The notes under the pieces: model-generated
What the model was told of the DNA's origin: nothing
Databases searched by the model: none
Seen by the model: only the letters and a program-made list of their open reading frames with translations
In this document: one piece after another, positions 46,535 to 55,418 of the stretch
Numbering within the stretch: position 1 is the first letter of the stretch
Layout of the letters: every line of letters begins with the position of its first letter
Program-made: the position numbers and the translations under genes
Origin: Leptospira vanthielii serovar Holland str. Waz Holland = ATCC 700522
Lineage (GTDB): Bacteria > Spirochaetota > Leptospiria > Leptospirales > Leptospiraceae
Direction: 5' to 3'
Assembly: GCF_000332455.1 (NCBI RefSeq)
Contig: NZ_AOGY02000027.1
Span: 72,412-136,411 of the forward strand
Length of the DNA stretch: 64,000 nucleotides

Positions 46535-48004
46535 TTAAGCCACACCTTCCACTTTTTGGAACACACGATCAAATCTTTTAAGAGCATCATCAATCACTTC
46601 ATCTGTATCTGACGCACTTGTGTAAAGCCGACTTCCCGCAAGTGTCACGAGACCTTCTGACATATAAGCGGCTCCCATTTCTTCCATCGCATGTTTTCTT
46701 TTGTGAGCCTCGGCAATGGTTTTTTTGATGGTCCAGAATTTTTTGATATTGATATCGAGTAACATAGTACCGACTGTCTCTAAGTGGCAAATGGATCCTT
46801 GGTTGAAAGCAACAAAAGGAAGATCATATTTTTTGATTAGTTTTTGCAAACCTTTGGTTAAACGGTCTCCCGCCCTTCCTGATTTTTCGAGGGCTCCTGT
46901 TTTTTCCATTTCACAAAGTGTAAAGTAACCCGCAGCGGAGCTAAGTGGGTTTGCGGCCATCGTTCCACCGATTAACGCCTTTTTGGTGCCCGTTTGGAGT
47001 CCGGCAGAAACATATTTCATGTATTCTTTTTTACCACCAAGTCCACCCGCCGATGGATATCCACCCGCAACGACTTTTCCAAAAATTGTTAGGTCAGGAT
47101 CTACACCAAAGTACCCTTGTGCACCGCTAAGACCAATCCGGAAAGCAGTCACTACTTCATCAAAGATAAGGAGTGCCCCATATTTGTTACAAAGTTCTCT
47201 AACTCCTTTGTTGAAGTCGAAGTCAAGAGGCCTTGTTCCACTTTCTGGACCTACGGGTTCAATCAGAACAGCCGCAGTGCCACCGCAAAAACGATTGCGT
47301 TTGAGTACGGATTCCAGAGAGTTCAAATCGTTCGGATAAAATTCTTGAGTGTATTTGAAAATGGATTTTGGAACTCCATTGGCTTCAAAATGTCTTGTTC
47401 CTGGGATGCGAAGTCCATACGCCAATTGGTCACTCCATCCGTGATATGCCCCACCCATCTTCACGATGTTTTTTTTCTTTGTTGCAAGCCTTGCCACTCG
47501 TATGGATGCCATACAAGCTTCGGTTCCCGAACCTAACATCCGAAACATTTCTACGGAAGGAACTAACTCTACAATTTTCTCGGCTAACTTATATTCGTAT
47601 TCATGAAAGAGTCCCGTAACCGGTCCCGTTGTTTCTAGAAGTTCAATGACTTTTTTACGAACACTGGGTGGGTTGCTACCGAGAACCGTTGGCCCACCGG
47701 CTTGTAAAAAGTCGATGTATTTGTTTCCATCCAAATCATATAAATAGGCTCCGGCTGCTTTTGTAAAAACCAAAGGGAAGGGATGGTTAAAAGAAAGATT
47801 GTGTTGTACACCACCGGGAATGTATTCTGAAGCCTTTGTGATCATGGCTTTGGACTTACTGCATTTTTTTTCAAAGTAATTCTGAAGGATGCCATCCATT
47901 TCTTCTTTGCGAATGGAGCGTATAGGAAGGGAAATTAATTTCCTTAAGTCTTTGTAGATTTGGTCTACATTGGGGTATTCGTTCATGGAAAAGCCTTGGG
48001 CCAT
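46535..48004 (-). CDS. Class III aminotransferase (glutamate-1-semialdehyde aminomutase-like)
   Basis: 489 residues from ATG 48004; the frame runs on to 48292 but would cover the operator and the divergent tetR. PLP features: GSGTEACMASIRVAR (phosphate cup), GGAYHGWSD, LIFDEVVTAFRIG and Schiff-base Lys in TIFGKVVAGGYPSAGG. It differs from HemL by an extra N-terminal stretch of about 60 residues. A housekeeping HemL is unlikely given the dedicated TetR; a catabolic amino-transfer or phospho-lyase role (class III includes ethanolamine-phosphate phospho-lyase) is possible. The substrate is unknown. Confidence 0.85.
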   Translation of the reverse strand: MAQGFSMNEYPNVDQIYKDLRKLISLPIRSIRKEEMDGILQNYFEKKCSKSKAMITKASEYIPGGVQHNLSFNHPFPLVFTKAAGAYLYDLDGNKYIDFLQAGGPTVLGSNPPSVRKKVIELLETTGPVTGLFHEYEYKLAEKIVELVPSVEMFRMLGSGTEACMASIRVARLATKKKNIVKMGGAYHGWSDQLAYGLRIPGTRHFEANGVPKSIFKYTQEFYPNDLNSLESVLKRNRFCGGTAAVLIEPVGPESGTRPLDFDFNKGVRELCNKYGALLIFDEVVTAFRIGLSGAQGYFGVDPDLTIFGKVVAGGYPSAGGLGGKKEYMKYVSAGLQTGTKKALIGGTMAANPLSSAAGYFTLCEMEKTGALEKSGRAGDRLTKGLQKLIKKYDLPFVAFNQGSICHLETVGTMLLDINIKKFWTIKKTIAEAHKRKHAMEEMGAAYMSEGLVTLAGSRLYTSASDTDEVIDDALKRFDRVFQKVEGVA

Positions 48005-48031
48005 ATAATCTTTCCTCTTCCGTTCTTTTTT

Positions 48032-48065
48032 CTTGACAATGAGTGAGTCATCACTCATTGTCAAG
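48032..48065. promoter_or_regulatory. 34-bp palindromic operator, TetR type
   Basis: Two perfect 15-base arms, CTTGACAATGAGTGA and TCACTCATTGTCAAG, around GTCA. It sits 27 bp upstream of the aminotransferase start and 102 bp before tetR, and also contains a TTGACA box on each strand. Its core GTGAGTCATCACTCA recurs at 51172-51186. Confidence 0.8.
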
Positions 48066-48167
48066 AAGGAATTCATAAAATAGTGTGAGAAAGTCGGATT
48101 CTTTGGAAATTCACATAAATTTCCTGGAGAAATCCAGCCTTTTTCGTTTATTGGACAGGGTAAGAGT

Positions 48168-48818
48168 ATGGTAACGAAGCATTTTAATGATAGTTTTGAA
48201 CGGATTTCTGAAGAAAAAAGGAACCGGATTTTGACCATAGCCATTTCCGAATTTGCCAATCGTGGATTTACGAGCGCCAATACCAACACCATCGCACAAA
48301 AAGCGGGGATCAGTGTTGGCTCTCTCTATAAATACTTTGAAACCAAAGAAGATTTTTTTCTCACCGTAGTGGATCACGGAATCACGCAGCTAGAAAAAAC
48401 CTTGGAGTCGGTTCTTTCCATGGACTTAGACTTTTTTGGAAAAATTGAAAAGATCATCCGCATCATCCAAACCCACTCGCGTATCAACCAAGACATCATC
48501 CGCCTCTACAATGAAATGACTACAGAAAGTAATTATGAACTTATCACTCGTTTGTCTGGGGAACTAGAATCGTTATCTGCAAAATGTTATATTGAAATGA
48601 TAAACCTAGCCAAAAAAGAAGGAAATATTTCCTCGGAAGTGGATAGTAACTTGTCTGCGTTTTTACTCGATAGTATCTTTATGACCTTACAATTCTCTTA
48701 TTCTACGGTATATTACAAAGAACGAATGAAGATCTATTTAGGGAATGATGTGTTTGAAAGGGATGAAGAGGTTGTGGCTGGAGTCATGAAAGTAATTCGC
48801 CGGGCACTCGGTGGGTAG
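48168..48818 (+). CDS. TetR/AcrR-family regulator
   Basis: 216 residues. N-terminal helix-turn-helix with the standard RNRILTIAISEFANRGFTSANTNTIAQKAGISVGSLYKYFETKEDFF signature (about 18-60); the C-terminal ligand domain is not matched to a specific subfamily. It faces the aminotransferase across a 34-bp palindrome and probably represses both that gene and itself; the same operator core is found upstream of the MFS and FGGY operons 3 kb away. The ligand is unknown. Confidence 0.92.
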   Translation: MVTKHFNDSFERISEEKRNRILTIAISEFANRGFTSANTNTIAQKAGISVGSLYKYFETKEDFFLTVVDHGITQLEKTLESVLSMDLDFFGKIEKIIRIIQTHSRINQDIIRLYNEMTTESNYELITRLSGELESLSAKCYIEMINLAKKEGNISSEVDSNLSAFLLDSIFMTLQFSYSTVYYKERMKIYLGNDVFERDEEVVAGVMKVIRRALGG

Positions 48819-48914
48819 GTGGTTTTGAAATATGGCGACGTTTGAGTGGGGAGATCGGTTTTATTTTATTACAAGTTGGGATTTGTAATTTACTAATGCC
48901 ATAACATTGATGAT

Positions 48915-49571
48915 ATGATAAAGGCTATTATTTTCGATTACGATGACACTTTGGTCCAAACAAGAAAAGCTCGTTACAACACGATCTATAAACTAACGAA
49001 AGAAATATTTAACGCCAATATCACCGAAAAAGAAATTGATGAGGCCTGGGGACTTCCTGCTGAAGATTTTTTACTCAAACTCTTTGGTCGATTTTCATCG
49101 GACATACATTACCTTTGGAGTGTCTATATAGAATTTTCAAAAAAGGATTTGAATGTTCCTCATTTACATGCTTTTGACTTTATCAGAAAATATCAAGACT
49201 CCTTCCAGTTTGGAATTGTAACTTCATCAAGTGAAAAGGTTGTCATTCGTGAACTGAATGAAATTGAAATTAACACAAATTTATTTCTAAAAATTCAAAC
49301 TTCCGACCACACAAGTGTCCATAAACCAAATCCAGAGGTTTTTGAACCAATTTTTGAATTATTGAAAAATGATAATATAAATAAGAATGAAATAGTCTAT
49401 ATCGGTGATTCTCCTGCGGATTACGAATCCTCTAGCCAATTTGGATTTCATTTTCTGGGTATTGCGCATGACAATAGACATATTCGTTATTTCCAGAAAG
49501 AAAAAATCACATTTGTTAGAGATTTTTTTGAAGTAGAAAAATATTTGATACATGAGAATAACTTCAGATAA
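48915..49571 (+). CDS. HAD-superfamily phosphatase
   Basis: 218 residues. Motif I DYDDT with D8 and D10 (FDYDDTLVQ), motif II TSSSE, motif III Lys in HKPNPEVF and motif IV YIGDSPADYESS are all present, with a helical cap of the phosphoglycolate-phosphatase type between them. AT-rich codon use differs from the neighbours, hinting at recent acquisition. Substrate unknown. Confidence 0.88.
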   Translation: MIKAIIFDYDDTLVQTRKARYNTIYKLTKEIFNANITEKEIDEAWGLPAEDFLLKLFGRFSSDIHYLWSVYIEFSKKDLNVPHLHAFDFIRKYQDSFQFGIVTSSSEKVVIRELNEIEINTNLFLKIQTSDHTSVHKPNPEVFEPIFELLKNDNINKNEIVYIGDSPADYESSSQFGFHFLGIAHDNRHIRYFQKEKITFVRDFFEVEKYLIHENNFR

Positions 49572-49638
49572 CAACGGCTACTTCGCTTTTTCCTAAAACT
49601 CGTTTGGTTAGTCGGCATGCCGGAATTATCGCTAAAAC

Positions 49639-49872
49639 ATGTTAAACAATCATTGGAACAAAAAAAATCTATTAATCTTAACAATCTATCTGACTGGATT
49701 TAGTATTGGAACCATTTCCCATGGGATGAATATGGTGAAGTTAGGTTTTTTCGGATATACTTTTGCACCGTTTGTATTGAATGTTTTTTGGACTTCTTTA
49801 CTGATTTTAGACCCGCTAGTCATTTTCTTCTATCTTCATCGCCTAAGACTCCATAAACGGAGATTCTTTTAG
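49639..49872 (+). CDS. Small hypothetical two-helix membrane protein
   Basis: 77 residues with two hydrophobic segments (LLILTIYLTGFSIGTISHG and FVLNVFWTSLLILDPLVIFFYL) and a basic tail (RLRLHKRRFF). No family recognised. It overlaps the 3' end of the convergent MFS gene by 30 bases. Its start lacks a strong binding site. Confidence 0.55.
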   Translation: MLNNHWNKKNLLILTIYLTGFSIGTISHGMNMVKLGFFGYTFAPFVLNVFWTSLLILDPLVIFFYLHRLRLHKRRFF

Positions 49873-51049
49873 CGAAAATACCATAATAAAATTCACAATC
49901 GATAGAAATAGGAGGATGTATAAAAAAGATACCATCCCAAAAAAGTTAAGTCCTAAGATAAAGATAATTCCTGAGACTTGCCCTACAAGTAGGAGGAGTC
50001 CTTGGGAAGTGGATTCTGGTGCGGGAGAGGTAATCTCTGCACAGTATTGAAATCCAATCGGTGCCCCAATTCCCAAAAGAAAAAATCCTATCACAATCGA
50101 ACCAATCAGTAAAAATATAAATCCTTGGAATAAGACAAATAAACTAAGGCCAACTAAAAATCCAGCCATGGCAATGATGAGAAATAGTTTTCGTTTTTGC
50201 AATTTATCCGAGATCGGAGGGACGATGATCCCGCCAATGATTCCTGCGATTAACATCACTCCTCCAACTAACCCTGATTCGTCGATGTTGAGTCCTTTGA
50301 TTTCACAGATTTGATCAATACAAGTACTTACTGCATTAAAAACACCAAGACCAATCAGAAATAAAAATAGGATCTTTCGCATATCCTTCCCCTTCCATAA
50401 AAAACGTAGGCCTTCCAAAAAAAGGGAGTTCGTGGTCTTCGCCGTGTGTACTCGGAGAGGTCGGTGGTTTTTCTTTGATGAGAAGAAGAAAAAGAATCGC
50501 CGAGACCACTGAGCCGACTCCATACATCATCATCACATCTGGAATTGTGTTTCCTCTTTGGAGTAAGATGGGTGTAAGGATCATCACAAGAATGATTCCT
50601 AAAAATTGAGCGAGGGTTCCGAGTGCTACAGCGGTCGCTCTTTCTTGGATAGGAAACCACAAAACACTGATTTTAGTCACCGCATTGAGAAGAAAAGGTT
50701 GGGCTACAGCGAGTCCAATTTGGCAAAATAAAACAATGGTATAATCGGCAGCATAAATTCCTTTGAGTAACCCACAAACACCTGTTAATATGGCGCCAAA
50801 TCCCACTCCTTTTTTGATTCCAAAGGTATCGATCACGTAAGATGCAGGAATGGCTATGATTACAAAAACTCCAAGAAATACTAGAGAGAGTAAATCAATT
50901 TGGATGGGGTTTACCTGATAAAACTCTTTGGCGTCCCTGGCAATCGGTGCATAGGTCAACCATTGCAAACAGATTGTTGCGGTGATGACGATGTAGGCGA
51001 ACAATACGACCCAGCGGTAAGAATAGAGTTTAATTGGGTTTTGGCTCAT
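49843..51049 (-). pseudogene. FLVCR-like MFS transporter, frameshifted at a T7 run
   Basis: Two overlapping frames together make one 12-helix MFS protein of about 400 residues. The N-terminal half (51049 to about 50420) begins LYSYRWVVLFAYIVITATIC with QWLTYAPIA, the hallmark of the FLVCR (SLC49) group, which in animals carries choline or ethanolamine. Frame is lost at CCC-TTTTTTT-GG (50417-50423 on the plus strand); dropping one T restores LFLEGLRFLWKGKDMRKILF and the second half to 49843. This may be a true pseudogene, a phase-variable tract or a sequencing error. AAGGGAAC precedes the ATG. Confidence 0.85.
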
Positions 51050-51171
51050 TTCTGTTCCCTTTTTAGCAAACTATGGATTGGTATGGAAACCAATCGTTCG
51101 GAATAAATTCCCAAGAGGGGAGATCCCGAAGGAAAATGATTTGCCATCCGAGCCGATGATTCTAAATCTTT

Positions 51172-51187
51172 GTGAGTCATCACTCAC
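51172..51187. promoter_or_regulatory. Second copy of the TetR-type operator core
   Basis: GTGAGTCATCACTCAC, a palindrome (GTGAGT-CATC-ACTCAC) lying between the divergent MFS and FGGY genes. Fifteen bases are identical to the core of the 34-bp operator at 48032-48065. Confidence 0.7.
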
Positions 51188-51291
51188 TTTTTTCTGCTCC
51201 CAAGAGAAAAATGAAAAAAAACCCGTCCGGTGGTTTAGCAATCGTAGGGCAAATATGTGAGTGTGTGAACAAGCGGGCTGACGGAGTATAA

Positions 51292-52890
51292 ATGGAATCT
51301 GGATACATACTGACTTATGATATTGGCACTACCGGAGTCAAAACTTGCCTCTTTCGGATGTCACAGGCATTGGAGCTTGTCCAATCGGCCAGTTTGGAAT
51401 ACTCCATCCAACTTTTAGAAAATGGGGGAGCTGAACAAAACCCCGAGGACTGGTGGTTGGCCTTAAAGAAAACAACGACCCAGGTTCTTGATGAGTCCAA
51501 AACCAATTCAGATTCTATCCAAGGAATTTCCTTTTGTTCGCAGATGCAAGGGCTTGTGCTTGTGGATTCCCAGTTCCAAGTGGTTCGTCCTGCTATGAGT
51601 TATATGGACCAAAGAGCCACTAGGGAAATGAAAGAAGGGATTGTTCATGGAATTAAAATTGAAGGGATTAACGCCGTAAAACTTTTGTTATCTCTTTGGA
51701 TCACAGGTGCCGTCGCCGCCAGTGTTAAAGATCCAATTTGGAAATACAAATGGGTCGAAAAAAATGAACCGGAAGTATTTTCTAAAGTGAAGTGGTGGTT
51801 GGATGTAAAAGAATTCCTTATCGCTCGTTGTACAAAAGAAGCAGTGATGACAAGGGATTCCGCCTTCGCTACTTTTTTATATAACTCGCGAGTGGGAAAA
51901 GGAAATTGGAGTCCCATCTTATGTAAGTTATTCGGTGTTCGGTTGGATCATTTACCAAAGATTGTCAATTCTTCAGATAGGGTTGGTGGTTTGACAAAGG
52001 AAGCCGCAGAGTTTTTAGGATTGAAAGAAAACATATCCGTGTTTGGTGGTGGTGGTGATGCCTCTCTGATTGGTGTGGGTGCTGGTGCCGTAAAAGAAGG
52101 TGATACTCATATTTATGCAGGAACTTCTGGATGGATCTCCACTGTTACCAAAAAGAGAACTGTGGATATTGGGGCAAGGATAGCTTCCATTGTAGGTGCC
52201 AGAGAAGGATATTATAATTATTTTGGGGAACAAGAAACTTCCGGCAAATGTTTACAGTGGGTCAAAGACCACTTGGCCTTAGATGAAATTGATCTGTATT
52301 TAGAAAAAAAGAAAATTACGGATGGCCCAGATGCCATTTATGAAAGTTTATTTGAGTTTATGTTTGATTCGATTAAAGATACAGAGCCTGGTTCACACGG
52401 TGTGATTTTTACTCCATGGTTACATGGAAACCGTTGTCCTTTCGAAGACCCAAAAGCCAGAGGGATGTTTTTTAACATCAGTTTGCATACGGGAAAAAGA
52501 GTTCTCATTCGTTCCGTTGTGGAAGGAATCCTCTTTCACAAACGTTGGATTTTGGAACTATCGAATGAGAAAATCCTCACATCTGATACCATTCGTTTTG
52601 TCGGAGGGGTGGCCCGATCTGGGTTTATCTGTCAGTTGTTAGCTGATATAACAGGAAAAACCATTGAAAGGGTAGTTCATCCAGAAAACGTTGGCGCGAT
52701 GGGTGCAGCAGCGATTGTTGCTTACGGACTTGGAATGATTCCAAAATTTGAAGATATCAAATCCATGATTCCTATCCAAGACAAGTGGATCCCAAATCCA
52801 AATCATAAAAAAATATATGATAAAAATTTCAAGGTCTTTAAAAATCTCTATAAGACCAATCAAAACAATTTTGCAATTTTAAATACATAA
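51292..52890 (+). CDS. FGGY-family carbohydrate kinase
   Basis: 532 residues. The actin-like ATPase fold is recognised from ILTYDIGTTGVKTCLF (phosphate 1), SYMDQRATREM (substrate region), VFGGGGDASLIGVGAGA with HIYAGTSGW (phosphate 2), and IRFVGGVARSGFICQLLADITG plus NVGAMGAAAIVAYGLG (adenosine). Xylulose, glycerol or a related polyol is phosphorylated; the next genes include a GlpD-like dehydrogenase, which favours a glycerol-like substrate. GGAG six bases upstream. First gene of a four-gene operon. Confidence 0.88.
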   Translation: MESGYILTYDIGTTGVKTCLFRMSQALELVQSASLEYSIQLLENGGAEQNPEDWWLALKKTTTQVLDESKTNSDSIQGISFCSQMQGLVLVDSQFQVVRPAMSYMDQRATREMKEGIVHGIKIEGINAVKLLLSLWITGAVAASVKDPIWKYKWVEKNEPEVFSKVKWWLDVKEFLIARCTKEAVMTRDSAFATFLYNSRVGKGNWSPILCKLFGVRLDHLPKIVNSSDRVGGLTKEAAEFLGLKENISVFGGGGDASLIGVGAGAVKEGDTHIYAGTSGWISTVTKKRTVDIGARIASIVGAREGYYNYFGEQETSGKCLQWVKDHLALDEIDLYLEKKKITDGPDAIYESLFEFMFDSIKDTEPGSHGVIFTPWLHGNRCPFEDPKARGMFFNISLHTGKRVLIRSVVEGILFHKRWILELSNEKILTSDTIRFVGGVARSGFICQLLADITGKTIERVVHPENVGAMGAAAIVAYGLGMIPKFEDIKSMIPIQDKWIPNPNHKKIYDKNFKVFKNLYKTNQNNFAILNT

Positions 52891-52905
52891 AATCAGGAAC
52901 ATAGT

Positions 52906-53757
52906 ATGGATAAAAAAAACATTCAATTTACCAAAGAGAGTTTAGGAAAACCTTTCGCGATCGGAAGGTCAGCTGATTTATATCTTTTACCAGAGAATAA
53001 AATACTAAAACTTTTTTTTCCTGATGCAAAGGAATCAGAAATTGATTTAGAGGTTGAAAACTCTGTAGAAGCAAATCGAAAGGGTGCTTCGAAGATGCAA
53101 TGTTACGGGAAAGCAAAAGTAGAAAATCGATATGGAATTATCTTTGATCGAATCACTGGAATTTCTCTGACAAAACTTCCTGATAAAAATCCATTGGAAC
53201 TATTTCGTATTGCGGGAACACTCGCTCGTTTGCACTACGGGATCCACCAAATCCAATCGGATAGATACAAAGATATAAAAGTAATCTTAAATTCTTGTTT
53301 GTCCTCAGAACCTCTTTCCTTTTTGAGCTCGGAAGAAAAAGAAAAAGCAAAATCTTACATTAGCGGATTACCGAATGGAAATTCCATCCTCCATTTGGAC
53401 TTCCATCCTGAAAATGTAATCGTACAAGGCAAAGATGAGATCATTATCGATTGGATGACTGCGGCAAAAGGAAATCCTGCGGCTGATGTTGCTTTTACAT
53501 TTTTACTTTTTACCGATGCAGAACTTTGGCCAGGAACTCCTAAACTAAAAATCATTTTTTATACCTTCATCCGAAAGTTCATTCTAAAAGGTTATTTGAA
53601 AGCCTATAAAACCTTAAGTGGGATTACAGATGCTGAAATTGCGGCTTGGAGATTGCCTTCTCTCATCCTTCGTTTGGGGCTTTGGAATATCGAAAGCGAA
53701 AGAGAAAGTTTGAAATCACAACTCAGCCGTTTGGTTGCTCTCGGAGGTAAGGTATGA
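52906..53757 (+). CDS. APH/choline-kinase-fold phosphotransferase
   Basis: 283 residues. Catalytic loop ILHLDFHPENVIV (HxDxxxxN form) and IIIDWMTAAKGNPAADVA (metal Asp) define the aminoglycoside phosphotransferase/choline kinase superfamily; a nucleotide lid lies in the first 60 residues (AIGRSADLYLLPENKILKLF). The substrate is not an antibiotic necessarily: small-molecule kinases for choline, ethanolamine or sugars share this fold. It overlaps the GlpD-like gene by four bases (ATGA). Confidence 0.85.
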   Translation: MDKKNIQFTKESLGKPFAIGRSADLYLLPENKILKLFFPDAKESEIDLEVENSVEANRKGASKMQCYGKAKVENRYGIIFDRITGISLTKLPDKNPLELFRIAGTLARLHYGIHQIQSDRYKDIKVILNSCLSSEPLSFLSSEEKEKAKSYISGLPNGNSILHLDFHPENVIVQGKDEIIIDWMTAAKGNPAADVAFTFLLFTDAELWPGTPKLKIIFYTFIRKFILKGYLKAYKTLSGITDAEIAAWRLPSLILRLGLWNIESERESLKSQLSRLVALGGKV

Positions 53758-55358
53758 ATTTAAAACTGGATCGTTTTATAGAATCTTATGACGGGGAAGA
53801 GTTCGATGTTGCCATTGTAGGTGGTGGAATCACGGGTGCCACTTTGGCTTATGAATGCGCCAGTCGTGGTTATTCTGTGGCTCTTGTGGAAAAAAAAGAT
53901 TTTGGTGGCGCTACATCCGCTGCCACAGGAAAACTCATTCATGGTGGCCTTCGTTATCTTAAACAATTTGAAATTGGTTTAGTTAGAGAAGCATTAAAAG
54001 AACGTAGAATCCTTTCTAATATTGCGCCTAACTTAGTTTATCCTTATCCTATGGTGCTTCCGAAACCTGGACTCATCGCAAGGATTGGACTTTTTGTTTA
54101 TGACCTTTTATCTTTTGATAGCCGATGGACTTGGGATGAATCTAAACAAATTCCGAATCATAAATACCTCAAACGAAAGGAACTTTTAGAAAGGAATTTG
54201 GGGGACTTTGAAGATGCTGCCTATTTTTATGATGCGATTTGTTTGAGTCCCGAAAGATTAACTCTTAGTTTTTTAAAATCGGCAGTAGCTTACGGAGCCA
54301 AGGTTTCGAACTATACCGTTGTTGAGGATCTAATTTGGAAAGAGAATACCGTTGTGGGAATTCGAGTTCGCGATTCCCTTTCCAATGCAGAATCCGAAAT
54401 TCGTTCTAAGGTAACAATCAATGCGTCAGGACCCTGGACTCATAACATACTTTCTAAATCTCCTAAAACCGAACAACCTCTTCCTAAAAAAAGGTCAGAA
54501 GGGATTTATATCATTACAAAGAAATTAACAAACTTAATGACTCTCTATGTAGGAGACAAAGGCCATTTCAGTTTTGCTCCTTGGAGAGGGCATTCGATGA
54601 TTGGCCCAACAGAAAAGTCTTATTTTGGTAAGGTGGAAGATTGGAAACTCACTCGTGAAAGTATTTTGGAATTTATTGACTACATCAACGAAACTTCGCA
54701 TGTAAAAGAAAAGTTATCGATTGATGACGTGATTTTTGCTTATGGTGGCCTTCGTCCTTTAATTGAAAGCTCTGATGATACTTATTCTGCATCCAGAAGG
54801 TCGGAATTGTATGACCACGCAAGGGACGGAGTCCAAGGCCTCATTACGGCGGCGGGCGGAAAGTATACAACAAGTAGAAATTTTGCAGAATCAATTTTCA
54901 AAAGGATCAAAAAGAAACTAACGAAAAAATCGACGGACAATATCTCCGCAAAACAATACTTATACGCATCGCAAATACCGAATGTGGAAATATTCATCCA
55001 AGGAGCAAAGAAACAAAATGCAGACTTCTCCGAAAAAACAATCGATTATTTGATTCGCCATTATGGCCTCCAATTCGAAATCATTTTGGATCTCGCAAGA
55101 AAAACCAAAAACTTAAGTGCGGTTCTAAACCAAGACGGGGAAATATTGGCGGAAGTTGTCTATGCGATTCGTTATGAGATGGCAAAATCTCTTTCTGATA
55201 TCTTTTTAAGAAGGACTGGTCTTGGCACTTTGGGGATCCTTTCGGATGAAATTATGAAGGCCATTATAGATGTTGCCGCATCGGAATGGAAGTGGTCAGA
55301 GGAAACAAAAAGAAAAGAAACGGAAACGATTTACAAAATTTTAAAATTACCTGTTTGA
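53754..55358 (+). CDS. glpD: FAD-dependent glycerol-3-phosphate dehydrogenase
   Basis: 534 residues. FAD site DVAIVGGGITGATLAYECASRGYSVALVEKKDF, then GATSAATGKLIHGGLRYL, which is typical of GlpD, and INASGPWTHNI and GGKYTTSRNFAE later. A C-terminal helical DAO_C domain follows (about 400-534). It oxidises glycerol-3-phosphate to dihydroxyacetone phosphate and gives electrons to quinone. Co-transcribed with the FGGY kinase; the phosphorylated product of that kinase is the likely substrate or a close analogue. Confidence 0.9.
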   Translation: MNLKLDRFIESYDGEEFDVAIVGGGITGATLAYECASRGYSVALVEKKDFGGATSAATGKLIHGGLRYLKQFEIGLVREALKERRILSNIAPNLVYPYPMVLPKPGLIARIGLFVYDLLSFDSRWTWDESKQIPNHKYLKRKELLERNLGDFEDAAYFYDAICLSPERLTLSFLKSAVAYGAKVSNYTVVEDLIWKENTVVGIRVRDSLSNAESEIRSKVTINASGPWTHNILSKSPKTEQPLPKKRSEGIYIITKKLTNLMTLYVGDKGHFSFAPWRGHSMIGPTEKSYFGKVEDWKLTRESILEFIDYINETSHVKEKLSIDDVIFAYGGLRPLIESSDDTYSASRRSELYDHARDGVQGLITAAGGKYTTSRNFAESIFKRIKKKLTKKSTDNISAKQYLYASQIPNVEIFIQGAKKQNADFSEKTIDYLIRHYGLQFEIILDLARKTKNLSAVLNQDGEILAEVVYAIRYEMAKSLSDIFLRRTGLGTLGILSDEIMKAIIDVAASEWKWSEETKRKETETIYKILKLPV

Positions 55359-55418
55359 TTTGGAAAAGAAGTAGGAATTTCGGCTGACAACCGAATCCTT
55401 CTCATTGTATCTTTGGTT

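Noticed and set aside
46535..48292. 585-residue version of the aminotransferase
   Set aside because: It would run through the palindromic operator and antisense to the tetR start; ATG 48004 gives a normal protein.
49572..49638. Possible further attC-like site after the HAD gene (GATAACAACGGC ... GGTTAGTC ... TTATCGC)
   Set aside because: Only short matches, no GAACTAG or GACGTAGGCT core, and no paired cassette end; chance similarity is adequate.
52906..53757. Antibiotic resistance by the APH-fold protein
   Set aside because: No aminoglycoside-specific motif and an operon of central metabolism; a metabolic kinase is more likely.
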